Origin: Syntrophaceae bacterium UBA2188
Lineage (GTDB): Bacteria; Desulfobacterota; BSN033; UBA1163
Direction: 5' to 3'
DNA: 33,094 bases
NCBI GenBank assembly: GCA_002327985.1
Contig: DCVM01000172.1
Span: 1-33,094 of the forward strand
The notes beneath the pieces were generated by a model. It was not told the DNA's origin, ran no database searches, and worked only from the letters and a program-made list of their open reading frames with translations. A program made the position numbers and the translations under genes. Shown here piece by piece: positions 9,601-16,660 of the stretch (position 1 is its first letter; each line of letters opens with the position of its first letter).

Positions 9601-12600
9601 GGATTGATCGTGGAAATGCCACTCCGGCAACCTGATTCGCAGTTCCGGTCCCTGACGCAGCCGATGGCCACGAGATCAGCTGTTCCGAGGATAACGCCAT
9701 CGAGTCCCAGGGCAATTCCTTTGATGATATCTCCCCATGTGCGAATACCGCCGCTTCCCATGAAGACAACATCATCTCTCAATCCAGAGTCCATTAGTTT
9801 TTCATGGCAGATGGGAATCGCATATTCCATGTGCATGCCCATCTGGCCTTTGATAATATTTGGAGCCGCCCCTGTTCCTCCCCGGGGTCCATCCAGCCAG
9901 ACTTCGATGACCATCTGATTATCTTTGGCAATCCGGGCCAAGCCCGAGACGATGAACTCAATGTCAGGAGAGGGGGAGACCTTGATGCAGATCGCGGCTC
10001 GGCGGTTGATCATACGTATGGCATCGATAAAGGCCTTGACGTCCTCAATCGAATAGCAGTTGTGGAAAGGGAAGGGAGAGATAAGGCTCACGCCCTCAGG
10101 CACGCCCCGGAGTCTTGAGACAAGGCCGAAAACCTTTCTTCCCAGGAGGTGTCCCCCAACACCTTGTTTGGCACCCTGACTGTAAGCAATGACCACCCGC
10201 CTTGCGCGGCGTATGGTTTCTTTGGTGACCCCAAAAAGCCCTGTCTTGAGTTGGGTTGAGATAAAGGGCTCCTCTTCAGAGGTGACAATAGGAACAAACT
10301 GGACTGGCATGGAAGAGGGATATTTCTTTAAGATTTCAACTATTTCTTTATATTCAGAGAATAGGGCTTCTTTTTTTTCAGAACGACGGATCAATTCTTC
10401 CACCGTGATAAGCTTTCTTTCCTCCATCACACGGCCTAAAAGAATGACTTGCCTTTCCGTCAGCTCGAGGGGGTTCCACTTCGCATCAAGGATATAAAAG
10501 GTGGGATATCCACCTTCTCCTGTATCCAGTTGCGTCTTAAGGGCACGGGTGGCCAGAGCCCTTGCACGCCAGGTTCCTGGACCAATGGATCCGATTGACA
10601 TCCCAGCGCCAACAAAGGGGGATTTTAGACGAAGGGTGGGTGTCAACTGCAGGGCGGTTGAGACCTCATCCAATTTTTCTTCAGAAATAGTATCAGGATC
10701 CAGGTTGAATCGGATCATCATGGCGTCAAAGCCATCTCCCAGGTTGCCGCAGGATTCCGTATTGTTTAGAAGAAGGGTTTCTCGGTCGCCCCCTGCCATG
10801 TGACCTACCGAGGTGATGAGCGAGGCTGGCCAGACATGGTCCTGGTCAAAGATACGATGACAGGCAGGCGGGAGCTTTGCATCATAGAAACGATGGGGGA
10901 GAAGGGTCGGCTGGATCATCTCTTTTAACTGACTGTAACGCCATCCGTAGCCAGCCATGAGACCTTCTCTTTCAATGCGTTCCCTGTTTACCTGTTCGTT
11001 TCGCTCCTGGCGTTGGGGGTCATGGAGGATATCGAAAATTCTTTCCTCCAAATCGTCAAAGATAACAAGACGATTTTCCTCTCCCACGGTCTTCTTGATG
11101 TCTTTGAAGCCAGAAGCACCCAGGACCTCGATGACCTGAACATTCCAAACCCGGATCAGGTTAGCGATGCGTTTGGCCAATACCGAAGTTTCATGGAGAA
11201 TTTCAAACTCTTCCCCTTTCAGAAATTTTTGCCGGGCCTGAGGATCTCCAACCAGTAGAACCGGCCAGTCGATTTTCACTCCATTGGCTCCGCGCTGAAC
11301 GGTCTTCTGTGCATCCGCCGCTGAACGGATGCCACCTGATGCAACGATGGAAAACCGGTGTCTAAACTTTTGTTCTACCAAGAAACGATGGACTGCAGGC
11401 ACGGCATCTGTCGTTGGATAATATCCCTTTTCCGGATCGTATTCCGAGGTAATACAAATGAGATCAAAAGGAGAATGAAGAAGACATTCCAATATTTTTT
11501 GAAATACTGCGGTTGGCCGAAGCTCGGAGTCCACATACCCCTTCTCGATTTGGACCACTGCCGAAAGCAAGATGGGTTCAGGGAAGAGGTGAGGGATGTC
11601 ATCCAACCGAACAAGGAGATCATCGTCCAGCTCTATTTCGATGAGATCTGGGAAACGCCCCTTCAAGGTTTCCGGCCATTTCATACCATCAAGAAAATTT
11701 CTTGTCTCCTCAGCGGTCAATCGGAGGATCAACGTATCGATCCGATCAACCCTCTCCGGTCCATGATTTACTATTTCCTTGAGGCGCATGGTGATACGGG
11801 TTCCCACACTCTGGACTGCTTCAAAAAGCGAAAACCATAATTCTTGTTTGACGTTCATGAGACCGTTGACAGGCATGACATCGATGAGAATGGGTGTCCT
11901 TAACCGGATTAGCCGAGAGCGCGTGGTTTTAAGGTTCTCACCATCAAAGGTTAAATACTTAGGTCGTCTTCCGAGCCCGATCGCGATCGCATCTTCTGTG
12001 CTTTCATAGAGTAGGTTCTGGGCAGGGCCAACGATGTGGAAATGTCCAAAGCGGATGCCGTCATTGCCAGAGCCTCGATGAGGATCTCCCTGTCCTGTCC
12101 CAGAGACCGGTATCTTTCCTGTAGTCGCCTCGAGGTCGATGTGTGTGACGACCTCGGCGTTCCAGTAGGGGTCATCGATTTGGAGGTAGCATGGGTGAAG
12201 TTCTACGGTGGTTGCGGGTAGCCCACCTGCCACCTGGGGACATCGTTCAAGACAGGAACCGCATCCACGGCAAAGCCCTTCATCTTCAATCAGGATAAGT
12301 CGGGGATCGGATTCTCCGCGCTTCCGGACACTATAGATACAGGCATCCACACAGGTCCCGCAATGGATACAATGTTCTTCATTGATTTGAACCCGATATC
12401 TTGGGAAGGTGTTACGCTTCTCACGGATCTTCTGGTCGAAACCTGTTCGAACGACATCCAGGAACTTTTGAAACTCAGGACTGTTCTCCACCTCACGGAT
12501 GAAATTCTTCACCTCTTCAATGGGGAAATTGCCAGAATCTGCCAAATATTTTTCCAGGCCCTCAAAAAGTGAGAGGTGCTTTAAGTGGACTTGACACTCT

Positions 12601-14345
12601 TCATCACAGCGCCCACAGCGGATACAGAAATAAAGGGGCATGGCTTTCGATAGTTCAAGTTCCCCTTTTTCAAGGGCTTTCTTAATGGTCAGAAGCTTAC
12701 CCTTGGCGGTCAGGGTTTCGTCTCCTGTCGCCCGATAAACCGGGCATCGGGCTACACAGGCACCACATTGAGCGCAGGAGAGGATGTCCTTGGAGATTCC
12801 TTCAAGCTTCTCAGAAATGAGGGGGGTACGAAGCCTCAGCTTCTCTGCCGGAAAAAAGGAAAGAAGCCTGAACATGAGCCACTGGGAGGTAGAGAGGCCG
12901 AGGTCAAAGATGTCCGCTTGAAAAAGGGACTTCTGAAAAGAGCCCCAGCGTCCTGACGTGATGAAAAATTTCCCTGAGTTAAGAATTCCGGCAGGATCGA
13001 CTTTCTTCTTGTAACGTTTTAATTTTTTCAACTCTTCCTGTGTGTAGAGGTAACTCAGAAAGGGCGTATTCCATATCCCTATGCCATAAGGCTTTCCACG
13101 GTAGGATTGGACCGCCAGTCTGAGCATCATCGGGATGAGCATGAGATCCAGATAAAAAATATTTTTTCGATTGTCCGTGGCCAACATGGCCAAAAACAAC
13201 ACCTCTTTCTGGTTAACCACATGGGCGATCGGATAAAGCGTCACGGCCAAACGTTTTCCCCACTCCTTCACCTTTTCAACATAAGAGGCTACCTGATCGA
13301 TAGGAAGGATCATTTCACTAGCTAAAAGGGAAGGCCCCAGTTGCTTGATCGACATAGGCAGGAAGCGTTTTTCCCAGAGGGCATTGGCAAAGTCTTCATC
13401 AGCGGCAGGGAGATGGAGTTCCTTCAGATATGTCTCTAATCCCTGAGCTCCTTCTTCTCCGGAAAAGGCGACCAGAACCAGGTGGCGATTTTGAATCGAT
13501 GGTTTTCCATCTGTTGGAAGCCCGAGGGCGCGAATGAACTCTGAATGGTAAACCACGATATCCTCGGGTTTGAGGGAAGGGTGACAGGCGATTTCTTTTG
13601 CAAAGGCATAGGCGGAATGGGATTTATCAAAGGGAACAACAATGGGAAACCAGCGGATAGGACGCTTGGCGACTCGAAGGATCGCTTTGATGATGATTCC
13701 CATTTGCCCCTCGGTGGAGATGAAGTAGCTTATGTCAGGGTCTTCTGCGGAAAGGTCCTTGATCGCACCATCGGGGGTGATCACCCGGATAGAGACAATT
13801 TGATTTCTGACCGGGCCGTGATGAAAGGTACCCATTCCCATCCCGCCTGTTGCCATCCAGCCGATGAGGGTTCCTCCTTTTCCAGAGGCAATGGTAGGAA
13901 GGTCAAGCCCATAATGCTCAAGTTCCCTCTGAATTTCGAGAAACCGAGCTCCTGGTCCAACGGTCAATTCGAGTTTTCCGGGATTCACATCGATGGTACT
14001 CATCAGGCTCAGATCAATGAGGATCCCTCCGCGGGTTGGGACCGCTCCGCCGTACCCCCAAGTCCCAGCACCCCTTAAGGTCAATGGGATCTTGTATTCG
14101 CGAGCCAATGCGAAAAGCTCCAGAAGGTGTTCTTCCAAGGTAGGCTGGAGGATGAGATCCGGAAGACTCTTTAGCATCAGGTCGCGAATCAAGGGCGGAA
14201 GGTCTACGTTGAGGTCAGTGCGGTAATATTCGAGTTTTTCTGGATCGTCGATTTTCTTCAGGCCGGGATTCCGGTTCAAGAACGTTTCAAGGGAATGAAT
14301 CCAGGTTAATTTATTTCTTTTCCCGTTCACTTTAATCAACCTCAA
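6690..14345 (-). CDS. Giant fused glutamate synthase: FAD / 4Fe-4S / GltS-FMN / class II GATase / GXGXG
   Basis: This is one uninterrupted 2551-codon frame. Residues 60-225 form a GlcD-like FAD_binding_4 domain (RGAGTWGYGGAVPTRGG at 91-107), with the FAD-oxidase C-terminal signature VDPAGILNSGKF near 449-460. Cysteines 524/527/530/534 and 574/577/580/584 form HdrC/GlpC-like Fe-S motifs; 659/662/665/669 and 692/695/698/702 form a ferredoxin pair. Residues 720-1640 are the archaeal-type FMN synthase domain (GTGQGDPHRGSGNDG at 749-763, GPRGGTGAAP at 1486-1495) with 3Fe-4S cysteines 1563, 1569 and 1573. A class II amidotransferase starts at Cys1680 (Arg1931, Asn1956-Gly1957 and Asp1981 are visible). 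The GXGXG beta-helix spans about 2275-2480. Expected reaction: glutamine + 2-oxoglutarate + 2e- to 2 glutamate. The TTG start overlaps a small upstream ORF; a GTG at 14330, 9 nt after GAGG, is an alternative. glnA lies upstream. No gltD is present in the window. Confidence 0.93.
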   Translation of the reverse strand: MRLIKVNGKRNKLTWIHSLETFLNRNPGLKKIDDPEKLEYYRTDLNVDLPPLIRDLMLKSLPDLILQPTLEEHLLELFALAREYKIPLTLRGAGTWGYGGAVPTRGGILIDLSLMSTIDVNPGKLELTVGPGARFLEIQRELEHYGLDLPTIASGKGGTLIGWMATGGMGMGTFHHGPVRNQIVSIRVITPDGAIKDLSAEDPDISYFISTEGQMGIIIKAILRVAKRPIRWFPIVVPFDKSHSAYAFAKEIACHPSLKPEDIVVYHSEFIRALGLPTDGKPSIQNRHLVLVAFSGEEGAQGLETYLKELHLPAADEDFANALWEKRFLPMSIKQLGPSLLASEMILPIDQVASYVEKVKEWGKRLAVTLYPIAHVVNQKEVLFLAMLATDNRKNIFYLDLMLIPMMLRLAVQSYRGKPYGIGIWNTPFLSYLYTQEELKKLKRYKKKVDPAGILNSGKFFITSGRWGSFQKSLFQADIFDLGLSTSQWLMFRLLSFFPAEKLRLRTPLISEKLEGISKDILSCAQCGACVARCPVYRATGDETLTAKGKLLTIKKALEKGELELSKAMPLYFCIRCGRCDEECQVHLKHLSLFEGLEKYLADSGNFPIEEVKNFIREVENSPEFQKFLDVVRTGFDQKIREKRNTFPRYRVQINEEHCIHCGTCVDACIYSVRKRGESDPRLILIEDEGLCRGCGSCLERCPQVAGGLPATTVELHPCYLQIDDPYWNAEVVTHIDLEATTGKIPVSGTGQGDPHRGSGNDGIRFGHFHIVGPAQNLLYESTEDAIAIGLGRRPKYLTFDGENLKTTRSRLIRLRTPILIDVMPVNGLMNVKQELWFSLFEAVQSVGTRITMRLKEIVNHGPERVDRIDTLILRLTAEETRNFLDGMKWPETLKGRFPDLIEIELDDDLLVRLDDIPHLFPEPILLSAVVQIEKGYVDSELRPTAVFQKILECLLHSPFDLICITSEYDPEKGYYPTTDAVPAVHRFLVEQKFRHRFSIVASGGIRSAADAQKTVQRGANGVKIDWPVLLVGDPQARQKFLKGEEFEILHETSVLAKRIANLIRVWNVQVIEVLGASGFKDIKKTVGEENRLVIFDDLEERIFDILHDPQRQERNEQVNRERIEREGLMAGYGWRYSQLKEMIQPTLLPHRFYDAKLPPACHRIFDQDHVWPASLITSVGHMAGGDRETLLLNNTESCGNLGDGFDAMMIRFNLDPDTISEEKLDEVSTALQLTPTLRLKSPFVGAGMSIGSIGPGTWRARALATRALKTQLDTGEGGYPTFYILDAKWNPLELTERQVILLGRVMEERKLITVEELIRRSEKKEALFSEYKEIVEILKKYPSSMPVQFVPIVTSEEEPFISTQLKTGLFGVTKETIRRARRVVIAYSQGAKQGVGGHLLGRKVFGLVSRLRGVPEGVSLISPFPFHNCYSIEDVKAFIDAIRMINRRAAICIKVSPSPDIEFIVSGLARIAKDNQMVIEVWLDGPRGGTGAAPNIIKGQMGMHMEYAIPICHEKLMDSGLRDDVVFMGSGGIRTWGDIIKGIALGLDGVILGTADLVAIGCVRDRNCESGCRSGISTINPKMQLLRDVELNTRQIINFRSALQAQVTRAIAALGMKDIRQLRGRYEYLEWPSLEERVRVRRYQRSNLSVDSLKGGVKNQGALSEETLLKESTPFPSDCGVAAIVSNRLIPSHVMDLMLDCMANRGMDGVGIWKGGCYPHHMDDYALHLLVKGILQDDIEAEHLSQDLGLHPRKIRQRAREKVLDVRSKMMKEIMERYFQGLELSDDGGDLKTCRIPYRRGSQGEEQDFRLFGERDPGDIFRFFVRVRQEELHRFIEEVLLKDPIWPPRPIRYQNLTIENYRGDKEFLQEAEDEYIYRLARRITQENYVDQQQKKVAVLSCGKNSGCWKSDGRHIPWELPEAPVNIIHRRLATGSVVDQMNSHPFAELHTALTHNGETTNYRTMLNRVSQFNLTPLAQTDTAVASLKLHLLSQYLRYPFDALVESFSPTTGWTLTQCPLEIRERFERVQEVELESAPDGPYQYLCGRIDPYRRVIERLDIIDPSLLRPNVAMLYDDGENFVSIICSEKQGSDAGLKELYRLGLIKSDVPPLIFTVNPGLVSRVFYDEKGRVTGHEVLDKFGQKINIPHGNFPSMESHSLSPVLFETGTFPSPILGHEGVGHIRNHLPHLNFNEFKTLLEKVVKNVLPLDAVETLTQIHDRLVGWDTGGKDRGALIYFAREQINALLDRVNGGNGMYRITVENVRKLKQPEDSKQVLVVDARGFKPEGVDPLNVLSCFLDQAHRRGWRRFMVYRVEGQRGIGMGMGAGNTSDTVMDIYGSPGEYCGAFNMGTQVRVHGHAQNFTGMVMHSGTLEIHGDVGKVTGYSAKGGTFHILGNVVDRGWVCAVSDPRGPGLQVNIVGTAHEHLCQALMGGSVIMLGLFWGNDGILHRMESPYKGGKILAGASAGEIIFYDPKGRLEEAQYRSCKVKPFDEKKWEEMMGRLMSLEKIFGLGLFRKNHHLLAMIDNEIQHLSLEQFRWIIPKGELEGYH

Positions 14346-14467
14346 ATGTTGTAGTCCACAGGTGACGGTAAAGATGCCCGTATCGTCATTCGGTTACGTT
14401 GTTCGTCTTCCAAATCTTTAACCATAACCATTTGAGGATTTACGAACCGGGCTTCGTGACCGTAACC
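14341..14467 (-). promoter_or_regulatory. Interleaved inverted repeats (possible pseudoknot) over the glt start
   Basis: In leftward mRNA order the arms are A GGTTACG (14467-14461), B CTCAAATG (14436-14429), A' CGTAACC (14398-14392) and B' CATTTGAG (14348-14341). A pairs with A' over 7 bp and B with B' over 8 bp, both perfectly and in crossing order. Arm B' contains the TTG start and the GAGG that could serve the GTG start, so folding might mask initiation. This is pattern evidence only. Confidence 0.35.
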
Positions 14468-14470
14468 CAT
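14342..14470 (-). CDS. Candidate 42-residue small ORF between glnA and glutamate synthase
   Basis: An ATG-to-TGA frame of 42 codons starts with MGYGHEARFVNPQ and ends with LPSPVDYNI. Its stop overlaps the upstream TTG start of the giant glutamate synthase in a TTGA junction, the arrangement usual for translational coupling. It starts 45 nt after the glnA stop. The peptide is hydrophilic, mixed-charge and Cys-free, with no membrane segment. Against it being a gene, no good Shine-Dalgarno sequence precedes the ATG, a frame of this size can occur by chance in a 170-bp gap, and inverted repeats overlap it. It could be a coupling leader peptide, a small subunit or noise; I do not recognise it. Confidence 0.35.
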   Translation of the reverse strand: MGYGHEARFVNPQMVMVKDLEDEQRNRMTIRASLPSPVDYNI

Positions 14471-14515
14471 AGGCTATCTTCACAAATTATACACTTTTAT
14501 TTTCTGAGCAACCAT

Positions 14516-15841
14516 CTATAAAATTGGTAGATATTTCTCCAATTCAAATTGAGAGACATGGGTTCGGTATTGATCCCATTCGATTTTTTTGTTCTCGATA
14601 AATTTTTGAAAGATATGGTCTCCTAAGGTCTCCCTCACCAGCTCACTCTGTTCTGTAATCTGGATGGCCTCAAGAAGATTTCCTGGAAGGGATTCGATTC
14701 CATGTCTTTTCCTCGCTTCCTCAGACATTTCAAAGATGTCTTCTTCGACCGGTGGTGGAAGTTTGTAACCTTTTTCAATGCCCTTTAAACCCGCAGCCAA
14801 CATCACGGCAAATGCCAGATAAGGATTACAGGCTGGGTCAGGGGACCGGAATTCCATCCGGGTCGCTTTTTCTTTTCCAGGTTTATACATGGGAACCCGA
14901 ACGAGGGCAGATCGATTTCTGCGAGCCCAGGAAATATAGACCGGTGCTTCATAGCCTGGAACAAGCCTTTTGTAGGAATTCACCCACTGAGAGGTGATAG
15001 AAGTTATCTCTTTAGCATGTTTTAAAATTCCAGCCATATATGACCTAGCAATTTTTGAAAGGTGAAATTCATCTTTTGGATCAAAGAAGGCATTCTTATC
15101 GCCCTTGAAAAGAGATTGGTGGGTATGCATACCACTTCCATTCTGGCCAAAAATAGGTTTGGGCATGAAGGTGGCATAGACGCCGTGTTTCAAAGCAACA
15201 TCCTTGACAACAAGCCGGTAGGTCATCGCATTGTCTGCCATGGCTAGCGCTTCTGTATACCGAAGGTCAATTTCATGCTGGCTGGGGGCGACTTCATGGT
15301 GGCTGTACTCCACACGAATTCCCATCGCGTCTAAAGTGAGGATGGTTTCGCGGCGGAGTTCGGTGGCGACGTCAAGAGGGGTGAGATCAAAATAGCCTCC
15401 TTTGTCAAGGATTTGTGTTCCATCATTTCCTTTGAAATAAAAATACTCCAGTTCAGGGCCGACGTAAAAGGTATAGCCCAGGTCTTGGGCCTTTTTAAGA
15501 GCGCGTTTTAACACCCATCGGGGATCTCCTTTGTAAGGCGTTCCATCTGGTTCATAGACATCTGCAAACATTCTGGCGACTGCATTCTCTTTGGGTCTCC
15601 AGGGAATGATCTGAAAAGTTTTGGGATCAGGTTTGGCAATCATATCGCTCTCATCGATTCGGGCATAACCCTGAATGGAGGAACCATCAAATCCCATTCC
15701 TTCTTCCAAGGCACCCTCCAATTCATCAATGGTGATGGCAAACCCTTTTAAGAACCCAAGAATGTCCGTAAACCAGAGTCGAATAAATTTGACGTCGTTT
15801 TCCTTTGCCATCTTCAATACATTTTCTATGTCTTTGTCCAT
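14516..15841 (-). CDS. glnA: Glutamine synthetase type I (GSI-alpha-like)
   Basis: This 441-residue enzyme condenses glutamate and ammonia with ATP to give glutamine, the substrate for the adjacent glutamate synthase and CarA. Family motifs are present: GFDGSSIQGYARIDESDM, GPELEYFYF, HHEVAPSQHEIDLRY, NGSGMHTHQSL and the NSYKRLVPGYEAPVYISW segment. Length and the C-terminal ESLPGNLLEAI region match the GSI-alpha subtype. The adenylylation site NLYDLPP of GSI-beta is replaced by YKLPPPVEEDIFEM without the modified Tyr, so covalent control by GlnE is unlikely. GGAGG 6 nt before the ATG at 15841 fixes the start; an ATG eight codons earlier lacks one. A sigma-54 promoter lies 75 bp upstream. It is probably co-transcribed with the giant glutamate synthase. 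Confidence 0.97.
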   Translation of the reverse strand: MDKDIENVLKMAKENDVKFIRLWFTDILGFLKGFAITIDELEGALEEGMGFDGSSIQGYARIDESDMIAKPDPKTFQIIPWRPKENAVARMFADVYEPDGTPYKGDPRWVLKRALKKAQDLGYTFYVGPELEYFYFKGNDGTQILDKGGYFDLTPLDVATELRRETILTLDAMGIRVEYSHHEVAPSQHEIDLRYTEALAMADNAMTYRLVVKDVALKHGVYATFMPKPIFGQNGSGMHTHQSLFKGDKNAFFDPKDEFHLSKIARSYMAGILKHAKEITSITSQWVNSYKRLVPGYEAPVYISWARRNRSALVRVPMYKPGKEKATRMEFRSPDPACNPYLAFAVMLAAGLKGIEKGYKLPPPVEEDIFEMSEEARKRHGIESLPGNLLEAIQITEQSELVRETLGDHIFQKFIENKKIEWDQYRTHVSQFELEKYLPIL

Positions 15842-15867
15842 CTCTTCCTCCTTTTTTCTGCACATCC

Positions 15868-15888
15868 CCTCTCCCTGTTGAGGAGAGG
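15868..15888 (-). promoter_or_regulatory. Hairpin in the glnA leader
   Basis: A perfect 7-bp stem, CCTCTCC/GGAGAGG, with a 7-nt loop lies between the predicted sigma-54 transcription start and the glnA ribosome-binding site. No U-run follows it on the minus strand, so it is not a terminator. It may stabilise the 5' end; its role is not known. Confidence 0.4.
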
Positions 15889-15915
15889 AATGGCCTTGTA
15901 TTTGAAGAATTAAAA

Positions 15916-15931
15916 AGCAAATAACATGCCA
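15916..15931 (-). promoter_or_regulatory. Sigma-54 (RpoN) promoter for glnA
   Basis: The minus strand reads TGGCATGTTATTTGCT, against consensus TGGCAC-N5-TTGC[AT]. GG and GC are separated by exactly 10 nt as required, with one mismatch at the sixth base. The predicted start is near 15905, giving a leader of about 64 nt. sigma-54 control of glnA under nitrogen limitation is well established in proteobacteria. No clear NtrC box (TGCAC-type dyad) was seen upstream. Confidence 0.75.
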
Positions 15932-15932
15932 C

Positions 15933-15961
15933 CAATAACTATTTAGTTGGATAAGTTATTG
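15933..15961. promoter_or_regulatory. 8-bp inverted repeat abutting the glnA sigma-54 promoter
   Basis: CAATAACT (15933-15940) and AGTTATTG (15954-15961) are perfect reverse complements 13 nt apart, starting 1 bp upstream of the -24 element. The size and position suit a dimeric regulator site. Activator sites for sigma-54 usually lie further upstream, so a repressor or IHF-like contact is equally possible. Confidence 0.4.
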
Positions 15962-16092
15962 TTCTTTAACCCATTGAAATTATTAATTATTATTTTATGT
16001 TGGATAGTGATGATTCCCTGAATAGGGTGCTGAGGTTGGAAATAAATGATAGATTTTAAGCAGGTTGTTTAAAAAAAAACAGATCTCCCTGG

Positions 16093-16128
16093 AAAATCTT
16101 TGTAATCAATTTAAAATCTGTGTAATCA
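16093..16128. repeat. Direct repeat pair, 16 bp with one mismatch
   Basis: AAAATCTTTGTAATCA (16093-16108) is followed 20 bp later by AAAATCTGTGTAATCA (16113-16128). Two same-face copies (about two helical turns apart) lie between the divergent glnA and the small coiled-coil gene. They could be a regulator-binding pair or degenerate repeat sequence. Confidence 0.45.
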
Positions 16129-16166
16129 GAGAATTCTGTTCTTTTTCAGATTTTCACATAAAAGAA

Positions 16167-16195
16167 TTGACAAATGTGTACCGTTTTCATAGATT
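16167..16195 (+). promoter_or_regulatory. Sigma-70-type promoter for the small coiled-coil gene
   Basis: TTGACA (16167-16172, 6/6) is followed after 17 nt by TAGATT (16190-16195, 4/6). It points rightward toward the gene at 16303, giving a leader of about 100 nt that contains the REP-like pair. Confidence 0.5.
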
Positions 16196-16224
16196 TAAAA
16201 CAAGGAAAGAATCAGGGTGTTGAA

Positions 16225-16284
16225 GGAGACTGTCCCAGATTTACGGAAAGCGCAAAGCGAAGTCGTAGAATCGGGACTGTCCCC
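16225..16284. repeat. REP-like pair of GACTGTCCC motifs
   Basis: GGAGACTGTCCC (16225-16236) and GGGACTGTCCCC (16273-16284) bracket about 36 bp. The second contains the perfect odd palindrome GGGAC-T-GTCCC. Such paired GGGACAGTCCC-type motifs are typical of REP or RAYT-mobilised remnants. No RAYT gene is in the window. Confidence 0.5.
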
Positions 16285-16302
16285 TAAGAAAAAGGAGATT
16301 TT

Positions 16303-16641
16303 ATGGAAACAGACAAATTCTTGGAATATACGAAAAAGATGGATTCGAGAAAGAAAGGGAAGCAAGAAGAGCTGGAGAAACTGCAAAGATTCTTTGAACG
16401 ATTCCACAATCTGAACCGTGCCTACTTAGATAAGGAGACCTTTGAAAAAACCAAGGAGTCCATCTCCTCCATGGCAGAGGTGATTGTTAACACGGTTCAA
16501 TATCTGGACGCTGAGATTGCCCGATTGAGGAATAAACGGATGAAATTACCTTTTGAGAATATGGAGTTGGGTGAAATGCAAAAGGTCCAGAAAAGGAATG
16601 AATGGTTGATGAAAGAGTATCTGTCCGGATCTGGGAAATAG
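16303..16641 (+). CDS. Small hypothetical coiled-coil protein
   Basis: The 112-residue protein is rich in Lys and Glu and predicted to be mostly helical. Heptad-like spacing is seen at about 18-45 (KQEELEKLQRFFERFHNL) and 75-105. There is no signal peptide, membrane segment or Cys. AAGGAG precedes the ATG by about 6 nt, and a TTGACA/TAGATT promoter lies upstream. It converges with glnD, the stop codons being only 19 bp apart, and no terminator hairpin was seen between them. I do not recognise a family; the size and composition would suit a structural or regulatory adaptor, but nothing shows this. Confidence 0.65.
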   Translation: METDKFLEYTKKMDSRKKGKQEELEKLQRFFERFHNLNRAYLDKETFEKTKESISSMAEVIVNTVQYLDAEIARLRNKRMKLPFENMELGEMQKVQKRNEWLMKEYLSGSGK

Positions 16642-16660
16642 GGATAGCCGACCCGAATTG

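Noticed and set aside
11358..11840. A 160-codon plus-strand frame opposite the FMN synthase domain
   Set aside because: It is an antisense shadow of a well-supported gene.
13545..14078. A 177-codon plus-strand frame opposite the FAD domain
   Set aside because: The minus strand holds the FAD-binding motifs here; the antisense product is low in recognisable structure.
6690..14345. Artificial joining of several genes by frameshift-free read-through
   Set aside because: The frame has no stop, domain boundaries are joined by plausible linkers, and catalytic motifs are intact, so I treat the fusion as real, although an assembly check is still useful.
15868..15888. Terminator before glnA
   Set aside because: The 7-bp stem is followed by an A-rich stretch and the ribosome-binding site, not a U-run, in the direction of transcription.
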